A stretch of 64,000 nucleotides of DNA from Qipengyuania polymorpha (GCF_019711435.1 NZ_JAIGNK010000001.1:496001-560000), one strand, 5' to 3'; shown: positions 29,374 through 39,460, numbered from the stretch's first letter. Made by a program: numbers and translations. The notes: generated by a model from the letters alone, not told the origin.

Positions 29374-29679
29374 ATGGCGAAACTGAGTTCGATCAACAAG
29401 AACGAGCGTCGCAAGAAGCTCGTGAAGCAGTATGCGGACAAGTTTGCGAAGCTGAAAGCTATCGCGGACGACGAAAGCCTCGACGAAGGTGAGCGCCTGA
29501 TCGCTCGCCTCAAGATGGCGGAACTCCCGCGTAATGCGAATCCCACCCGCGTGCGCAATCGTTGCGCCACCACCGGCCGCCCCCGCGGCTACTATCGCAA
29601 GTTCGGCCTCAACCGTATCGAACTGCGCGACCTCGGCAACAAGGGCCTGATTCCGGGCCTGACCAAGTCGAGCTGGTGA
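29374..29679 (+). CDS. rpsN: 30S ribosomal protein S14, zinc-free type
   Basis: 101 aa, long form without the CxxC zinc ribbon ([20 protein letters not shown] ... [17 protein letters not shown]), as in most proteobacteria. SD GGAAGGAA upstream. Confidence 0.97.
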   Translation: MAKLSSINKNERRKKLVKQYADKFAKLKAIADDESLDEGERLIARLKMAELPRNANPTRVRNRCATTGRPRGYYRKFGLNRIELRDLGNKGLIPGLTKSSW

Positions 29680-29690
29680 GGTAGAGACAG

Positions 29691-30086
29691 ATGGCTATGA
29701 CCGATCCCCTGGGTGATATGCTCACCCGTATCCGCAACGGCCAGCAGGCGAAGAAGGACAGCGTCCTTTCGCCCGCCAGCAAGCTGCGTGCAAACGTTCT
29801 CGAAGTGCTTCAGCGCGAAGGCTACATCCGTGGCTACAGCGACGATGCTTCGGGCAAGCACCCGCAGCTGCGGATCGAACTGAAGTATTTCGAGGGCGAA
29901 CCTGCAATCAAGCACGTCGCTCGTGTCTCCAAGCCCGGCCGCCGCGTCTATGCGGGTTCGAAAGAACTCCCCGTCGTGCGCAACGGCCTTGGCATCACCA
30001 TCGTCTCGACGCCCAAGGGTGTGCTTTCCGACGCGGAAGCACGCGCTGACAACGTCGGCGGCGAAGTGCTGGCGGAGGTGTTCTGA
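29691..30086 (+). CDS. rpsH: 30S ribosomal protein S8
   Basis: 131 aa, central-domain protein ([20 protein letters not shown] ...). In E. coli S8 is the repressor of the spc operon. Stop overlaps the rplF ATG by one base. Confidence 0.97.
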   Translation: MAMTDPLGDMLTRIRNGQQAKKDSVLSPASKLRANVLEVLQREGYIRGYSDDASGKHPQLRIELKYFEGEPAIKHVARVSKPGRRVYAGSKELPVVRNGLGITIVSTPKGVLSDAEARADNVGGEVLAEVF

Positions 30087-30619
30087 TGAGCCGCATCGGC
30101 AAGAAGCCGGTAGCGATCCCCAGCGGGGTCACTGCCAACATCGAGGGCGACACGCTTTCGGTCAAGGGTCCCAAGGGCACCCTGACCATGGGCCTGTCGG
30201 ATCTCGTGACCTACAAGCTCGAGAATGACGAAATCACCGTCACTCCGGCCAACGACACGCGCGCCGCTCGCAACCACTGGGGTATGCAGCGCACGCTCGT
30301 TTCGAACCTGGTCGAAGGCGTGACCGAAGGTTTCACCAAGGTTCTCGAAATCAATGGTGTCGGCTACCGTGCACAGGCGCAGGGCAAGAAGCTCAAGCTT
30401 CAGCTCGGCTACTCGCACGACGTCGATCTCGACGTTCCCGAAGGTATCGAGGTGAAGACCCCGGACCAGACGACCGTCGAAATCAGCGGTTCCGACAAGC
30501 AGGCCGTGGGCCAGTTCGCGGCGAATGTCCGCAAGTGGCGCAAGCCCGAACCCTACAAGGGCAAGGGTATCAAGTATCGCGGCGAGTATATCTTCCGCAA
30601 GGAAGGGAAGAAGAAGTAA
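30086..30619 (+). CDS. rplF: 50S ribosomal protein L6
   Basis: 177 aa, two-domain L6 with the conserved [19 protein letters not shown] and the terminal [20 protein letters not shown]. Overlaps rpsH; rplR follows after one base. Confidence 0.98.
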   Translation: MSRIGKKPVAIPSGVTANIEGDTLSVKGPKGTLTMGLSDLVTYKLENDEITVTPANDTRAARNHWGMQRTLVSNLVEGVTEGFTKVLEINGVGYRAQAQGKKLKLQLGYSHDVDLDVPEGIEVKTPDQTTVEISGSDKQAVGQFAANVRKWRKPEPYKGKGIKYRGEYIFRKEGKKK

Positions 30620-30620
30620 G

Positions 30621-30965
30621 ATGGCAAAGCTTTCTCTTTTCGAACGTCGCCGTCGCCGTGTCCGCACCGCTCTCAAGAGCCGTGCCGGTGGCAAGCCCCG
30701 CCTGTCGGTGCACCGCACCGGCAAGCACATCTACGCACAGGTCATCGACGATGCGGCCGGCAAGACCGTCGCTTCGGCTTCGACGCTGGGCGTGAAGGGC
30801 TCGGGCGCGAATGTCGATGCGGCCAAGCAGGTCGGCACCGATATCGCTGCTGCTGCCAAGAAGGCCGGCGTAACCACCGTCGTGTTCGACCGCGGTGGCT
30901 TCCTGTTCCATGGCCGCGTGAAAGCGCTGGCCGACGCCGCCCGTGAAGGCGGGCTGGAGTTCTGA
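30621..30965 (+). CDS. rplR: 50S ribosomal protein L18
   Basis: 114 aa, 5S rRNA-binding ([20 protein letters not shown] ... [20 protein letters not shown]). ATG at 30621 directly after rplF; upstream frame belongs to rplF. Confidence 0.97.
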   Translation: MAKLSLFERRRRRVRTALKSRAGGKPRLSVHRTGKHIYAQVIDDAAGKTVASASTLGVKGSGANVDAAKQVGTDIAAAAKKAGVTTVVFDRGGFLFHGRVKALADAAREGGLEF

Positions 30966-30967
30966 TC

Positions 30968-31756
30968 ATGGCTGACGAAAACAAGACCGAAAACACCGAA
31001 GAAAAGGTCGTGACGGCCGAGACCGAACACGCTGTGACCAAGGAAGAGCCGGCAATCGCCGACACTCCGAGCGAAGCAGCCGCCAACCAGGACCCTGCAC
31101 AGGGTGCCGAAGGCCAGCCGCGCGAGCGTGGTGGTCGTGGCGGTCGCGGTGGCAACCGTGATGGTGGCCGTGGCCGTGGTGGTCGCGACAACCGTCGCAA
31201 CAACCGCCGCGAAGAAGAAGACGACGGCATCATCGAGAAGCTCGTCCACATCAACCGCGTCAGCAAGACGGTGAAGGGCGGTAAGCGCTTCGGTTTCGCT
31301 GCACTGGTTGTCGTAGGCGACGGCTCGGGCCGTGTCGGCTTCGGCAAGGGCAAGGCCCGCGAAGTGCCTGAAGCGATCCAGAAGGCTTCGGCCGCTGCGC
31401 GCAAGAAGATGATCCGTGTCCCGCTGAAGGAAGGTCGTACCCTCCATCATGACGGCAACGGCCGCTTCGGCGCCGGCAAGGTCACCGTGCGTACGGCGCC
31501 TCCGGGTACCGGTATCATCGCCGGTGGTCCGATGCGTGCCGTCTTCGAGAGCCTCGGCGTTGCCGACGTGGTGACCAAGTCGGTCGGCACCTCGAACCCC
31601 TACAACATGATCCGCGCCACCTTCGCCGCGCTGACCGACCAGACTTCGCCGAAGTCGGTTGCCCAGCGTCGTGGCAAGAAGGTTGCCGACCTGCTCGGCC
31701 GCGGTGGTGCTTCCGAGGCAGAGGCTGAAGCCGACGCCGCGGCAGTCGTGGAGTAA
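30968..31756 (+). CDS. rpsE: 30S ribosomal protein S5 with long RGG-rich N-terminal extension
   Basis: 262 aa instead of the usual 160-190. The first ~85 residues are an acidic stretch ([20 protein letters not shown]) followed by an RGG/RNN-rich segment ([20 protein letters not shown], then [16 protein letters not shown]). The S5 core starts at [20 protein letters not shown] and is intact, including [23 protein letters not shown] segments commonly bind RNA. Two bases after rplR. Confidence 0.97.
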   Translation: MADENKTENTEEKVVTAETEHAVTKEEPAIADTPSEAAANQDPAQGAEGQPRERGGRGGRGGNRDGGRGRGGRDNRRNNRREEEDDGIIEKLVHINRVSKTVKGGKRFGFAALVVVGDGSGRVGFGKGKAREVPEAIQKASAAARKKMIRVPLKEGRTLHHDGNGRFGAGKVTVRTAPPGTGIIAGGPMRAVFESLGVADVVTKSVGTSNPYNMIRATFAALTDQTSPKSVAQRRGKKVADLLGRGGASEAEAEADAAAVVE

Positions 31757-31761
31757 TAACG

Positions 31762-31950
31762 ATGGCCAAAGCTAAAACCATCAAGATCAAGCAGATCGGT
31801 TCGCCGATCCGCCGTCCCGAAGGCCAGCGCAAGATCCTCATCGGTCTTGGCCTCAACAAGATGCACAAGGTCGTCGAACGCCAGGACACTCCTGAAGTTC
31901 GCGGCGCTGTCGCCAAGGTCCCGCACCTGGTGGCCATCGTCGAAGACTAA
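31762..31950 (+). CDS. rpmD: 50S ribosomal protein L30
   Basis: 62 aa ([20 protein letters not shown] ...), normal length. Normally rplO follows directly; here a terminator-like hairpin and a lipoprotein gene intervene. Confidence 0.97.
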   Translation: MAKAKTIKIKQIGSPIRRPEGQRKILIGLGLNKMHKVVERQDTPEVRGAVAKVPHLVAIVED

Positions 31951-31993
31951 GCTGCCTTTCCGGTTCGCGCCGGATTGGGACAGACAGAAACAA

Positions 31994-32027
31994 GGGCGCG
32001 TCTCCTGCTTGCAGGGGGCGCGCCTTT
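31994..32027 (+). terminator. terminator-like hairpin after rpmD
   Basis: GGCGCG (31995-32000) pairs with CGCGCC (32019-32024) and CCTGC (32004-32008) with GCAGG (32011-32015), then TTT. It would cut the spc transcript before the inserted lipoprotein gene. The T-run is short. Confidence 0.5.
32013..32026. repeat. direct repeat left of the SGNH gene
   Basis: AGGGGGCGCGCCTT, repeated exactly at 33427-33440 on the other side of the hydrolase gene. In both places it forms the right arm of a hairpin. Confidence 0.6.
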
Positions 32028-32060
32028 GCTTATGAATCCATGGCGTCAGGGGGAGGCGAC

Positions 32061-33389
32061 ATGGGCGACAGGCTGCGTATCGGCGCGGGGGTGGCGGCTT
32101 TGCTGCTGCTGGCATCCTGCGGCGATGAAACGGCGCCGAGTGCGAATGCAGCGGAGGCCCCATCTTCCGACGCGCCGCAACTCGAAAATCCGCAGCATAC
32201 CATGCCGCCCGAAGACCCCCGTGGTCTCGTGGTGCTCCGCCGCTGGCTGCCCTACGGGGCCGAGCCGGGTTTCCGCTACGTGCCGATCGCCATCCAGTCG
32301 GCCAACGAGAGCTTTTATCTCAACCCCGAGATCATCAATTACGACGATCCGCGCATCCGTCACCTGGGCGGCAGGCATTCGCAACCTTCGACCTGGCCGC
32401 GTTATTTGATGTGGTGGCCGCAGGCGGTCTCCAAAGTCGCAGATCCGGCTTACGAACCCAACGGCTTTTCGCATGACCGCACCAGCGTGTTCGATGGATT
32501 CCAGTTCGTCCTTCCGGCCGGTCAGCGCCAGTTCGAACTCTTCAGCCTCGACGACGGCTTCATCGGCGGGGTCTATATCGAAATCGACGGGGTGAGGGCG
32601 TCGAAGGTGCCCATGTCTCTTGGCCACGGGAACCAGGGTGCGCGCCGCTGGAGCCATGTGACGCTTCCGGCTTCGGACCGCGACAGGGATATCCGCATCG
32701 TCACAACGCGGGCCTCTATTGGCGAACTTCGCCTACCCGTGGGCGAGACGCTTGGAGCGCGAAAGCCGGAATGGGACGAGCGGCCCAAGGTCGTCATCGT
32801 CGGCGACTCTATAAGCGAAGGGCAGGGGGCAGGGCATGCTGGCGACAGCTGGGTCATAGACCTCGCCTATCGCCTCGGCATCGACGACCCGGTCAATGTC
32901 TCGCTTGGCGGGACGGGCTACCTCAGACGAGCAGGAAGCCGCCCGAATTTCCGCGAACATATCGCCGATGTGTCGGAGGCCTTCGGGGGAGTGGTGCCCG
33001 ATGCCGTCTTCGTGGCGGGCGGGATAAATGACTGTGCGCTGTACTCTGCCGCTGAACTGGAAGCGGAAGCGGCACTCTATTTCAACGCCTTGCGCGCCAT
33101 TTCACCCGACATGGGCATTGTCGTATTTGGTCCCTTCGCAGGGCCCTCGGGATACGACCCGGCACTGCAGGTCTGCGCCGACGCGATCGTCGCAGCCGCC
33201 AACACGGTGGAGGGCGTGCAGACAATCGATGTGTCGGGCTGGGTGACGGCGGAAAACGCAGGGCATATTTTCAGTGGTATACCCGGTGACCCGCACCCCG
33301 TGCTACAGGGGCACCGGACTTACGCCAAAAAGGCGGAAATCGCCGTGCGCCAGCTGCTGGCCGAGCTTGTCCCGGACGACAGGCAATAG
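32061..33389 (+). CDS. SGNH/GDSL-family hydrolase lipoprotein inserted in the spc operon
   Basis: 442 aa. The ATG at 32061 has GGGGAGG just upstream and gives a lipoprotein signal with lipobox LASC (Cys20); an ATG 21 bases earlier has no SD. An N-terminal beta-rich, probably carbohydrate-binding-like region (residues ~40-230) precedes an SGNH domain: block I VGDSISEG (Ser250), a glycine block (GGTGYLRR), block III GGIND (Asn323), and the catalytic GDPHP (Asp410, His412). Likely an envelope esterase acting on an acylated sugar or lipid. Such a gene is not normally found between rpmD and rplO. Confidence 0.8.
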   Translation: MGDRLRIGAGVAALLLLASCGDETAPSANAAEAPSSDAPQLENPQHTMPPEDPRGLVVLRRWLPYGAEPGFRYVPIAIQSANESFYLNPEIINYDDPRIRHLGGRHSQPSTWPRYLMWWPQAVSKVADPAYEPNGFSHDRTSVFDGFQFVLPAGQRQFELFSLDDGFIGGVYIEIDGVRASKVPMSLGHGNQGARRWSHVTLPASDRDRDIRIVTTRASIGELRLPVGETLGARKPEWDERPKVVIVGDSISEGQGAGHAGDSWVIDLAYRLGIDDPVNVSLGGTGYLRRAGSRPNFREHIADVSEAFGGVVPDAVFVAGGINDCALYSAAELEAEAALYFNALRAISPDMGIVVFGPFAGPSGYDPALQVCADAIVAAANTVEGVQTIDVSGWVTAENAGHIFSGIPGDPHPVLQGHRTYAKKAEIAVRQLLAELVPDDRQ

Positions 33390-33426
33390 GGCTCGAATCG
33401 ACTGGACATGGGGTGCGCCATCGGTT

Positions 33427-33440
33427 AGGGGGCGCGCCTT
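33427..33440. repeat. direct repeat right of the SGNH gene
   Basis: Second copy of AGGGGGCGCGCCTT. Here GGTGCGCC (33410-33417 region) pairs with GGCGCGCC, giving another terminator-like hairpin followed by TTCC. Confidence 0.55.
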
Positions 33441-33531
33441 CCATAACTGGCAGTACCAGTTGGGCTTCGAGGCATCACGCTTCGCGGCCATTTCTCAAAA
33501 GCGCGAACCAAAGCGAAAGCGAGTGCAGACT

Positions 33532-34056
33532 ATGAAACTTACAGATCTCCGCGACAATCCCGGCGCCCGTAAAGAGCGCATCCGTGTCGGCCGTGGCATC
33601 GGCTCGGGCAAGGGCAAGACCGGCGGCCGTGGCCAGAAGGGCCAGAAGAGCCGTTCGGGCGTCGCCATCAAGGGCTTCGAAGGCGGCCAGATGCCGCTTC
33701 ACATGCGCCTGCCGAAGCGCGGCTTCAACAATCCGTTCGGCAAGGACTACGCCGAAGTGAACCTGGGCATGATCCAGAAGTTCATCGACGCGAAGAAGCT
33801 CGACGCCAAGAAGGACATCGACCACGCAGCGCTGAAGGCCGCCGGCCTCGCACGCGGCGGCAAGGACGGCGTCCGCCTGCTCGGCAAGGGTGAAATCAAG
33901 GCCAAGGCCAAGTTCATCGTCGCCGGTGCCTCGAAGGGCGCCATCGAGGCGGTCGAGAAGGCTGGCGGTTCGGTTGAAGTGATCGCCAAGGGCGAAAGCG
34001 AAGCCGAAAAGAAGGCCAAGCGCACCGAAGCCAACAAGGCCAAGAAGTCCAAATAA
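33532..34056 (+). CDS. rplO: 50S ribosomal protein L15
   Basis: 174 aa, complete L15 with the Gly/Arg/Lys-rich N-terminus ([20 protein letters not shown]), and a Lys/Glu-rich tail ([19 protein letters not shown]). The ATG at 33532 starts [14 protein letters not shown]; the long upstream open frame overlaps the lipoprotein gene and is not L15. SD is weak. Expression must come from read-through or a promoter in the 142-base gap. Confidence 0.96.
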   Translation: MKLTDLRDNPGARKERIRVGRGIGSGKGKTGGRGQKGQKSRSGVAIKGFEGGQMPLHMRLPKRGFNNPFGKDYAEVNLGMIQKFIDAKKLDAKKDIDHAALKAAGLARGGKDGVRLLGKGEIKAKAKFIVAGASKGAIEAVEKAGGSVEVIAKGESEAEKKAKRTEANKAKKSK

Positions 34057-34158
34057 CCGAAAATATGGGGGGCGGGGTTCGACATTCGTCGCTCCGCTCC
34101 CTATCTGTCCGGTCAACGCCGGGACGGGCCGGCGACAAGCTAGGATCGAAGACGACCA

Positions 34159-35523
34159 ATGGCATCAAGCGCCGATAATTTCGCGAGCAACATCAGTCTC
34201 GCCAATTTCTCCAAGGCCACCGAGCTGAAGCAGCGTATCTGGTTCACGATCGGTGCGCTGATTGTCTTCCGTTTCCTGAGCTTCGTGCCGCTGCCCGGCA
34301 TCAACGCCAGCGCCCTCGAGCAGCTGGCCGACCAGACCCGTGGCGGCGTGGTCGACATGTTCAACATGTTCACCGGCGGCAGCCTAGAGCGCATGAGCCT
34401 CATCGCGCTTGGTGTGATGCCCTACATCACCGCCTCGATCGTGGTGCAGATGGCTTCGGCCCTGCATCCCACGCTTGCCGCGATGAAGAAGGAAGGCACC
34501 GTCGGGCGCCAGAAGCTCAACCAGTACACGCGCTACGGCACGGTCTTCCTCTGCACCATCCAGGGCTGGTTCCTTGCAGCCGGTCTCGAAAGCTTCAGCT
34601 CCTCCAGCGGTATCGCTGCCGTGGTCGACCCGGGCTACATGTTCCGCGTCGGCGCGGTCATCAGCCTCGTCGGCGGCACCATGTTCCTTCTGTGGCTGGG
34701 CGAGCAGATCACCAGCCGCGGTATCGGCAACGGTGTTTCGCTCATCATCATGGCCGGCATCGTCGCGCAGTTCCCGACCTTCGTTTCCAACATGACGAGC
34801 GGGTATAGCGAAGGCTCGATCTCGACCGTCATCCTGCTCGGTTTCATCTTCATGGTGGTCGGCCTGATCCTGCTCATCAGCTTCTTCGAGCGCGCCCAGC
34901 GCCGACTACTGGTGCAGTATCCCAAGCGCGCGACGCAGCGCGGCATGATGCAGGCGGACCGCTCGCACCTTCCGCTCAAGCTCAACACTGCAGGCGTTAT
35001 CCCGCCCATCTTCGCCAGCTCGCTGCTGCTGCTGCCGCTGACCATCACGCAGTTTGCCGGTAACTCGCTCGACACCGAGAGCAACACGGGCGGCTTCATC
35101 ACCACCGTCCTGCAGTACCTGCAGCATGGCCAGCCGCTCTACATGACGCTCTATGCGGTCGGCATCATCTTCTTCTGCTTCTTCTACACTGCGGTTGTGT
35201 TCAACCCGGAGGAGACGGCGGACAACCTCAAGAAGAACGGCGGCTTCATTCCGGGCATCCGTCCGGGCAAGCGGACCGAGGAATATCTCGACTACGTCCT
35301 GACCCGCATCACCGTGATCGGTGCCATCTACCTGACCTTCGTCTGCGTGGTGCCCGAATACATGATCGCGCAGACCGGCGTTCCGCTGTTCCTCGGCGGC
35401 ACCAGCCTGCTGATCGTCGTCAACGTCACCGTCGACACCATCAGCCAGATCCAGTCGCACCTGCTGGCGCACCAGTATGGCGACCTCATCAAGAAGGCGA
35501 AGCTCAAGGGCCGCCTGCGTTAA
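34159..35523 (+). CDS. secY: preprotein translocase subunit SecY
   Basis: 454 aa polytopic membrane protein, the channel of SecYEG. Ten hydrophobic segments are recognisable, with the plug region after the first and the conserved PLPGINASALEQLADQTRGG, GMGNG-like SRGIGNGVSLIIMAG and the cytoplasmic IRPGKRTEEYLDYVLTRIT loop. Follows rplO as in other spc operons. Confidence 0.98.
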   Translation: MASSADNFASNISLANFSKATELKQRIWFTIGALIVFRFLSFVPLPGINASALEQLADQTRGGVVDMFNMFTGGSLERMSLIALGVMPYITASIVVQMASALHPTLAAMKKEGTVGRQKLNQYTRYGTVFLCTIQGWFLAAGLESFSSSSGIAAVVDPGYMFRVGAVISLVGGTMFLLWLGEQITSRGIGNGVSLIIMAGIVAQFPTFVSNMTSGYSEGSISTVILLGFIFMVVGLILLISFFERAQRRLLVQYPKRATQRGMMQADRSHLPLKLNTAGVIPPIFASSLLLLPLTITQFAGNSLDTESNTGGFITTVLQYLQHGQPLYMTLYAVGIIFFCFFYTAVVFNPEETADNLKKNGGFIPGIRPGKRTEEYLDYVLTRITVIGAIYLTFVCVVPEYMIAQTGVPLFLGGTSLLIVVNVTVDTISQIQSHLLAHQYGDLIKKAKLKGRLR

Positions 35524-35550
35524 ATCCCGAGACGAAGGGGACACCTCTCG

Positions 35551-36195
35551 ATGGACATCATTCTTCTCGGCCCTCCGGGCGCTGGCAAGGGAACGCAGGC
35601 ACACCGCCTGGTCGAGCATCACGGCATGATGCAGCTGTCGACCGGCGACATGCTGCGCGAAACGCGCAAGGCCGATACCGAGCTTGGCCGCAAGGTTGCG
35701 GACATCATGGATTCGGGCGGCCTCGTGTCCGACGACATCGTCTCGGCAATGATCGACGCCAAGCTGGCCGACATGGGTCCCGAAGTGGGCGCCATCTTCG
35801 ACGGTTACCCGCGCACCGAGCACCAGGCCGCACAACTCGACGAAATCCTCGCCAAGCACGGTCGCAGCCTCGACCATGTCATCGAGCTCGAAGTGAATGA
35901 AGACGCGCTGGTCGAACGGATCACCGGCCGCTTCACCTGCGCCAACTGCGGTGCAGGCTATCACGACACCTTCAAGCAGCCGAAGGTCGAAGGCGTGTGC
36001 GACGAATGCGGCTCGACCGAATTCAAGCGCCGCCCTGACGATAACGAGGAAACGGTGCGTCACCGCATGTCGGTCTATCGCAACGAGACGGCTCCCATCC
36101 TTCCGGGTTACGAGAAGCGCGGCATCGTGAAGCGCGTCAACGGCATGGGCGGTATCGACGAAGTCACGCACGCCATCGACGCCATCCTCTCCTGA
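35551..36195 (+). CDS. adk: adenylate kinase with Cys4 zinc lid
   Basis: 214 aa, interconverts ATP+AMP and 2 ADP. P-loop GPPGAGKGTQ at residues 7-16, DGYPRT motif, and a long LID domain carrying CANC...CDEC (two CxxC pairs) as a zinc site. Many Gram-negative Adks lack these cysteines. 28 bases after secY, as in the standard spc operon. Confidence 0.97.
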   Translation: MDIILLGPPGAGKGTQAHRLVEHHGMMQLSTGDMLRETRKADTELGRKVADIMDSGGLVSDDIVSAMIDAKLADMGPEVGAIFDGYPRTEHQAAQLDEILAKHGRSLDHVIELEVNEDALVERITGRFTCANCGAGYHDTFKQPKVEGVCDECGSTEFKRRPDDNEETVRHRMSVYRNETAPILPGYEKRGIVKRVNGMGGIDEVTHAIDAILS

Positions 36196-36250
36196 GGGTT
36201 TCCAAAGCGCAGTTCTGTCCATAGACACTCGCCTGATGAAGGAGAGGGTC

Positions 36251-36853
36251 ATGAAGACATTCGTATATCTGGCTGGCGCGATGGCGCTTGGCCTCGCTTC
36301 GCCCGTGTCGGCCAAGGTCGAGGCGATGAGCGAGCAGGGTTTCGTTACCGAGGACACCGCGCTCATCGCCGCGACGCCGCGCCAGGTGTGGCTGGCGCTC
36401 ATCAAGCCCGGCGAATGGTGGAATGATGCCCACACTTGGTCGGGTGACGCTTCCAACATGACGCTGGTGCCAAGCGCGGGCGGCTGCTTCTGCGAAAAAG
36501 TACCGGGCGAGGGCGATATACCGCTCGACGGCAGCGTGCAGCATGCCGTCGTAGTCCAGGCCGTTCCTGACAAGGCGCTTCGACTGCGCGGCGGCCTCGG
36601 CCCGCTCCAGGCAGTTCCCGCGACCGGCGTTCTCACCATCACGCTCACCCCTGTCGATGGCGGAACCGAAGTGAAGTGGGAGTACAATGTCGGCGGCGCG
36701 ATGAACTTCCCGATGGAAGCCGTCTCGCTGGCGGTCGATGGTGTGATGAGCGAGCAATTGAATGGCCTGCGCGATCATCTCGGTGGCCTTGATACCGAAA
36801 TTCAGGACGACGAGGTCGAGGCACCGGCAGTGCCCATCGACGAGGAAGAGTGA
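36251..36853 (+). CDS. exported SRPBCC-fold protein
   Basis: 200 aa from ATG 36251 (AAGGAGAGG at ideal spacing; the ATG 15 bases earlier lies within that SD context). Signal peptide MKTFVYLAGAMALGLASPVSA, then a SRPBCC/polyketide-cyclase-like domain (AATPRQVWLALIKPGEWWND ... ), and an acidic C-terminus (VPIDEEE). Probably periplasmic lipid- or small-ligand-binding; ligand unknown. Lies between adk and rpsM, where ribosomal genes normally adjoin. Confidence 0.72.
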   Translation: MKTFVYLAGAMALGLASPVSAKVEAMSEQGFVTEDTALIAATPRQVWLALIKPGEWWNDAHTWSGDASNMTLVPSAGGCFCEKVPGEGDIPLDGSVQHAVVVQAVPDKALRLRGGLGPLQAVPATGVLTITLTPVDGGTEVKWEYNVGGAMNFPMEAVSLAVDGVMSEQLNGLRDHLGGLDTEIQDDEVEAPAVPIDEEE

Positions 36854-36900
36854 ACTTCGCGGGCTTTCGGGCGTAGGTGTCGCAAGACAAGGGAGCCCGA

Positions 36901-38250
36901 ATGCCGCAAGACACACCCGATCTCGAAACCTTCATCGCAGGCGTCCGCAAGCGCAATCCCGGTCAGGACGAATTCGTCCAGGCGGTGGAAGATGTCGCGC
37001 AGGACATCCTTCCCTTCGTTGCCGACCACCCCGAATATCACGAGGCGGAAATCCTCCGCCGTATCGCCGAACCCGACCGCATCGTCTCCTTCCGCGTCTG
37101 CTGGGAGGATGATGATGGCAATGTGCGCGTCGAGCGCGGGTGGCGGGTGCAGAACAACAACGCCGTCGGCCCGTACAAGGGCGGCCTGCGCTTTTCCGAC
37201 AGCGTTACCGAAAGCGTGCTCAAGTTCCTCGCTTTTGAGCAGACATTCAAAAACTCGCTGACCGGTCTGCCGATGGGCGGGGGCAAGGGAGGCTCGAACT
37301 TCAACCCCAAGGGCAAGTCCGATCGCGAGGTGATGCGGTTCTGCCAGAGCTTCATGTCCGAACTCTTCCGCCATATCGGCCCCGATACCGATGTGCCTGC
37401 AGGCGATATCGGCGTCGGTGCGCGAGAAATCGGCTATCTCTTCGGCCAGTACAAGAAGCTGACCGGGCGTTGGGAGGGCGTTCTGACCGGCAAGGCGAGC
37501 GAATATGGCGGCTCCAAGCTGCGCACCGAGGCGACCGGTTATGGCGTGGTCTATTTCCTGCGCGAGATGCTGGGGGCCAGGGACGAAGGGCTGGAGGGCA
37601 AGAGCGCGGTCGTCTCCGGCTCGGGCAATGTGGCCCTGCATGCTGCCGAGAAGCTGATTGCCGAGGGTGCGAAGGTTCTGACCCTGTCCGACAGCGACGG
37701 GTTCATCCACGACAAGGATGGCATCGACGAGGAAAAGCTTGAGTGGGTCAAGACGCTCAAGCTGGAGAAACGCGGGCGCATTGCCGATTATGCCGACGAA
37801 TTCGATGCCGAGTTTCATGAGGGCAAGGCGCCGTGGGATGTCGACTGCGACATCGCTTTGCCCTGCGCCACCCAGAACGAGCTGGACGAGGACGGGGCCA
37901 AGGCGCTGCTGGACAATGACGTGCTGGCCGTAGTCGAGGGCGCCAACATGCCGAGCACGGCCGACGCTTCGAAGGCGTTCCGCAAGGCCGGCATCCTCTT
38001 CGGGCCGGCCAAGGCCGCCAACGCAGGCGGGGTGGCCGTATCGGGCCTCGAGATGAGTCAGAACTCGTCCCGCGTAAGCTGGGAGCATGACAAGCTCGAC
38101 CGCATGCTGACCGAACTGATGCAGGACATCCACGGCAAGTGCGTCGAGGAGGGCGAGGGCGAGGATGGCCATGTCGATTACGTGCGCGGCGCCAATATCG
38201 CGGGCTTTCGCAAGGTTGCCGATGCCATGCTCGCATTCGGCGTGGTTTAA
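36901..38250 (+). CDS. gdhA: NADP-specific glutamate dehydrogenase
   Basis: 449 aa, the size of hexameric NADP-dependent GdhA, which makes glutamate from 2-oxoglutarate and ammonia. Substrate-binding motif GLRFSDSVTESVLKFLAFEQ and MGGGKGGSNFNPKGKSDREV, nucleotide fold VVSGSGNVALHAAEK. ATG 36901 chosen for its GGGAG SD; a GTG eight codons upstream is possible. Placed between adk and rpsM, interrupting the normal spc-alpha junction. Confidence 0.93.
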   Translation: MPQDTPDLETFIAGVRKRNPGQDEFVQAVEDVAQDILPFVADHPEYHEAEILRRIAEPDRIVSFRVCWEDDDGNVRVERGWRVQNNNAVGPYKGGLRFSDSVTESVLKFLAFEQTFKNSLTGLPMGGGKGGSNFNPKGKSDREVMRFCQSFMSELFRHIGPDTDVPAGDIGVGAREIGYLFGQYKKLTGRWEGVLTGKASEYGGSKLRTEATGYGVVYFLREMLGARDEGLEGKSAVVSGSGNVALHAAEKLIAEGAKVLTLSDSDGFIHDKDGIDEEKLEWVKTLKLEKRGRIADYADEFDAEFHEGKAPWDVDCDIALPCATQNELDEDGAKALLDNDVLAVVEGANMPSTADASKAFRKAGILFGPAKAANAGGVAVSGLEMSQNSSRVSWEHDKLDRMLTELMQDIHGKCVEEGEGEDGHVDYVRGANIAGFRKVADAMLAFGVV

Positions 38251-38403
38251 CCCGATTTTGACGAGTTGCCGCGCACGCTCTATACCGGCTCTTGAAAGCA
38301 CGAGGTGACCGCCCATATCGGCGGCCTCGGCTGTTTGCGCGCGCTGGAGGTTGACGCTCCGGGCGAATCCTACTAAGCGCCCAACCATTCGACACTTGCA
38401 GTG

Positions 38404-38446
38404 AGTCCGGCAGGCGGCAGCCTAGTGCGCGCCATCCGGGCTTTTT
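38404..38446 (+). terminator. possible gdhA terminator
   Basis: AGTCCGG (38404-38410) pairs with CCGGGCT (38436-38442, one wobble), 25-base loop, followed by TTTT. Moderate-quality intrinsic terminator. Confidence 0.4.
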
Positions 38447-38494
38447 GCGTTACCAAGCGTCTGCAAGTGCTAGCGAATACAAAGCGTTGAGATG

Positions 38495-38516
38495 GGGTCC
38501 CGCTTATAAAGGACCC
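38495..38516 (+). promoter_or_regulatory. hairpin in the rpsM leader
   Basis: GGGTCC (38495-38500) and GGACCC (38511-38516) form a perfect stem around CGCTTATAAA, ending 20 bases before the rpsM GTG. Could be a ribosomal-protein binding site for alpha-operon autoregulation. Not proven. Confidence 0.35.
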
Positions 38517-38536
38517 TGTGGAGCATGGAGATTTAA

Positions 38537-38905
38537 GTGGCTCGTATTGCCGGGGTAAACATCCCCACCAACAAGCGCGTTATCATCGCGCTCACCTATA
38601 TTCACGGTATCGGCCGCACCAAGGCCGTTGAAATCGCCGACAAGCTCGGCATCGATCACGCGCGCCGCGTGCAGGACCTTTCCGACGAGGAAATCCTCCG
38701 CGTTCGCGAAACCATCGATGAAGAGCACATGGTCGAAGGTGACCTTCGTCGCAACACCGCGATGAACATCAAGCGCCTGATGGACCTGCGTTCCTATCGC
38801 GGCCTTCGTCACCGTGCCGGCCTGCCCGTTCGCGGCCAGCGCACCCACACCAACGCCCGCACCCGCAAGGGTAAGGCCAAGCCGATCGCCGGCAAGAAGA
38901 AGTAA
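38537..38905 (+). CDS. rpsM: 30S ribosomal protein S13
   Basis: 122 aa, GTG start ([20 protein letters not shown]). Complete, with the basic C-terminal tail that contacts P-site tRNA. First gene of the alpha operon, preceded by its own 286-base intergenic region. Confidence 0.97.
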   Translation: MARIAGVNIPTNKRVIIALTYIHGIGRTKAVEIADKLGIDHARRVQDLSDEEILRVRETIDEEHMVEGDLRRNTAMNIKRLMDLRSYRGLRHRAGLPVRGQRTHTNARTRKGKAKPIAGKKK

Positions 38906-38960
38906 GCTCGGGCCTCCCGGTAAGCTTTTCCCTTCTTGAGAATATAGAGGAATACACATC

Positions 38961-39350
38961 ATGGCACGCGAACCAGGCCGCGTAAGGCGCCGCGACAAGA
39001 AGAACATCTCTTCGGGCGTCGCGCACATCAACGCCAGCTTCAACAACACGATGATCACCATCACCGACGCACAGGGCAATGCCATCAGCTGGTCCAGCGC
39101 CGGCATGATGGGCTTCAAGGGCAGCCGCAAGTCGACTCCCTATGCCGCACAGGTTGCCGCCGACGACGCAGGCCGCAAGGCTGCCGAGCACGGCGTTCGC
39201 ACCCTCGAAGTGGAAGTGAAGGGCCCGGGCTCGGGCCGCGAGAGCGCTCTTCGCGGTCTCGCCGCAGTGGGCTTCACGATCACTTCGATTCGCGACGTGA
39301 CGCCGATCCCGCACAACGGGGTCCGTCCTTCCAAGCGTCGCCGCGTCTGA
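38961..39350 (+). CDS. rpsK: 30S ribosomal protein S11
   Basis: 129 aa platform protein ([20 protein letters not shown] ... [10 protein letters not shown]), complete. 55 bases after rpsM with AGAGGAA SD. Confidence 0.98.
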   Translation: MAREPGRVRRRDKKNISSGVAHINASFNNTMITITDAQGNAISWSSAGMMGFKGSRKSTPYAAQVAADDAGRKAAEHGVRTLEVEVKGPGSGRESALRGLAAVGFTITSIRDVTPIPHNGVRPSKRRRV

Positions 39351-39460
39351 TCCGTACCTGCCCGGTGGGCTGGGTCCTCCAGCCTTCCGACACCTACATC
39401 GGACCGGACGCTCGATAGAAAGAGCTCCGGTCCTGCCCGCATCCACACCAGGGGAAATCC

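Noticed and set aside
38251..38536. Small gene between gdhA and rpsM
   Set aside because: Only short frames without SD; the region holds a terminator-like and a leader hairpin.
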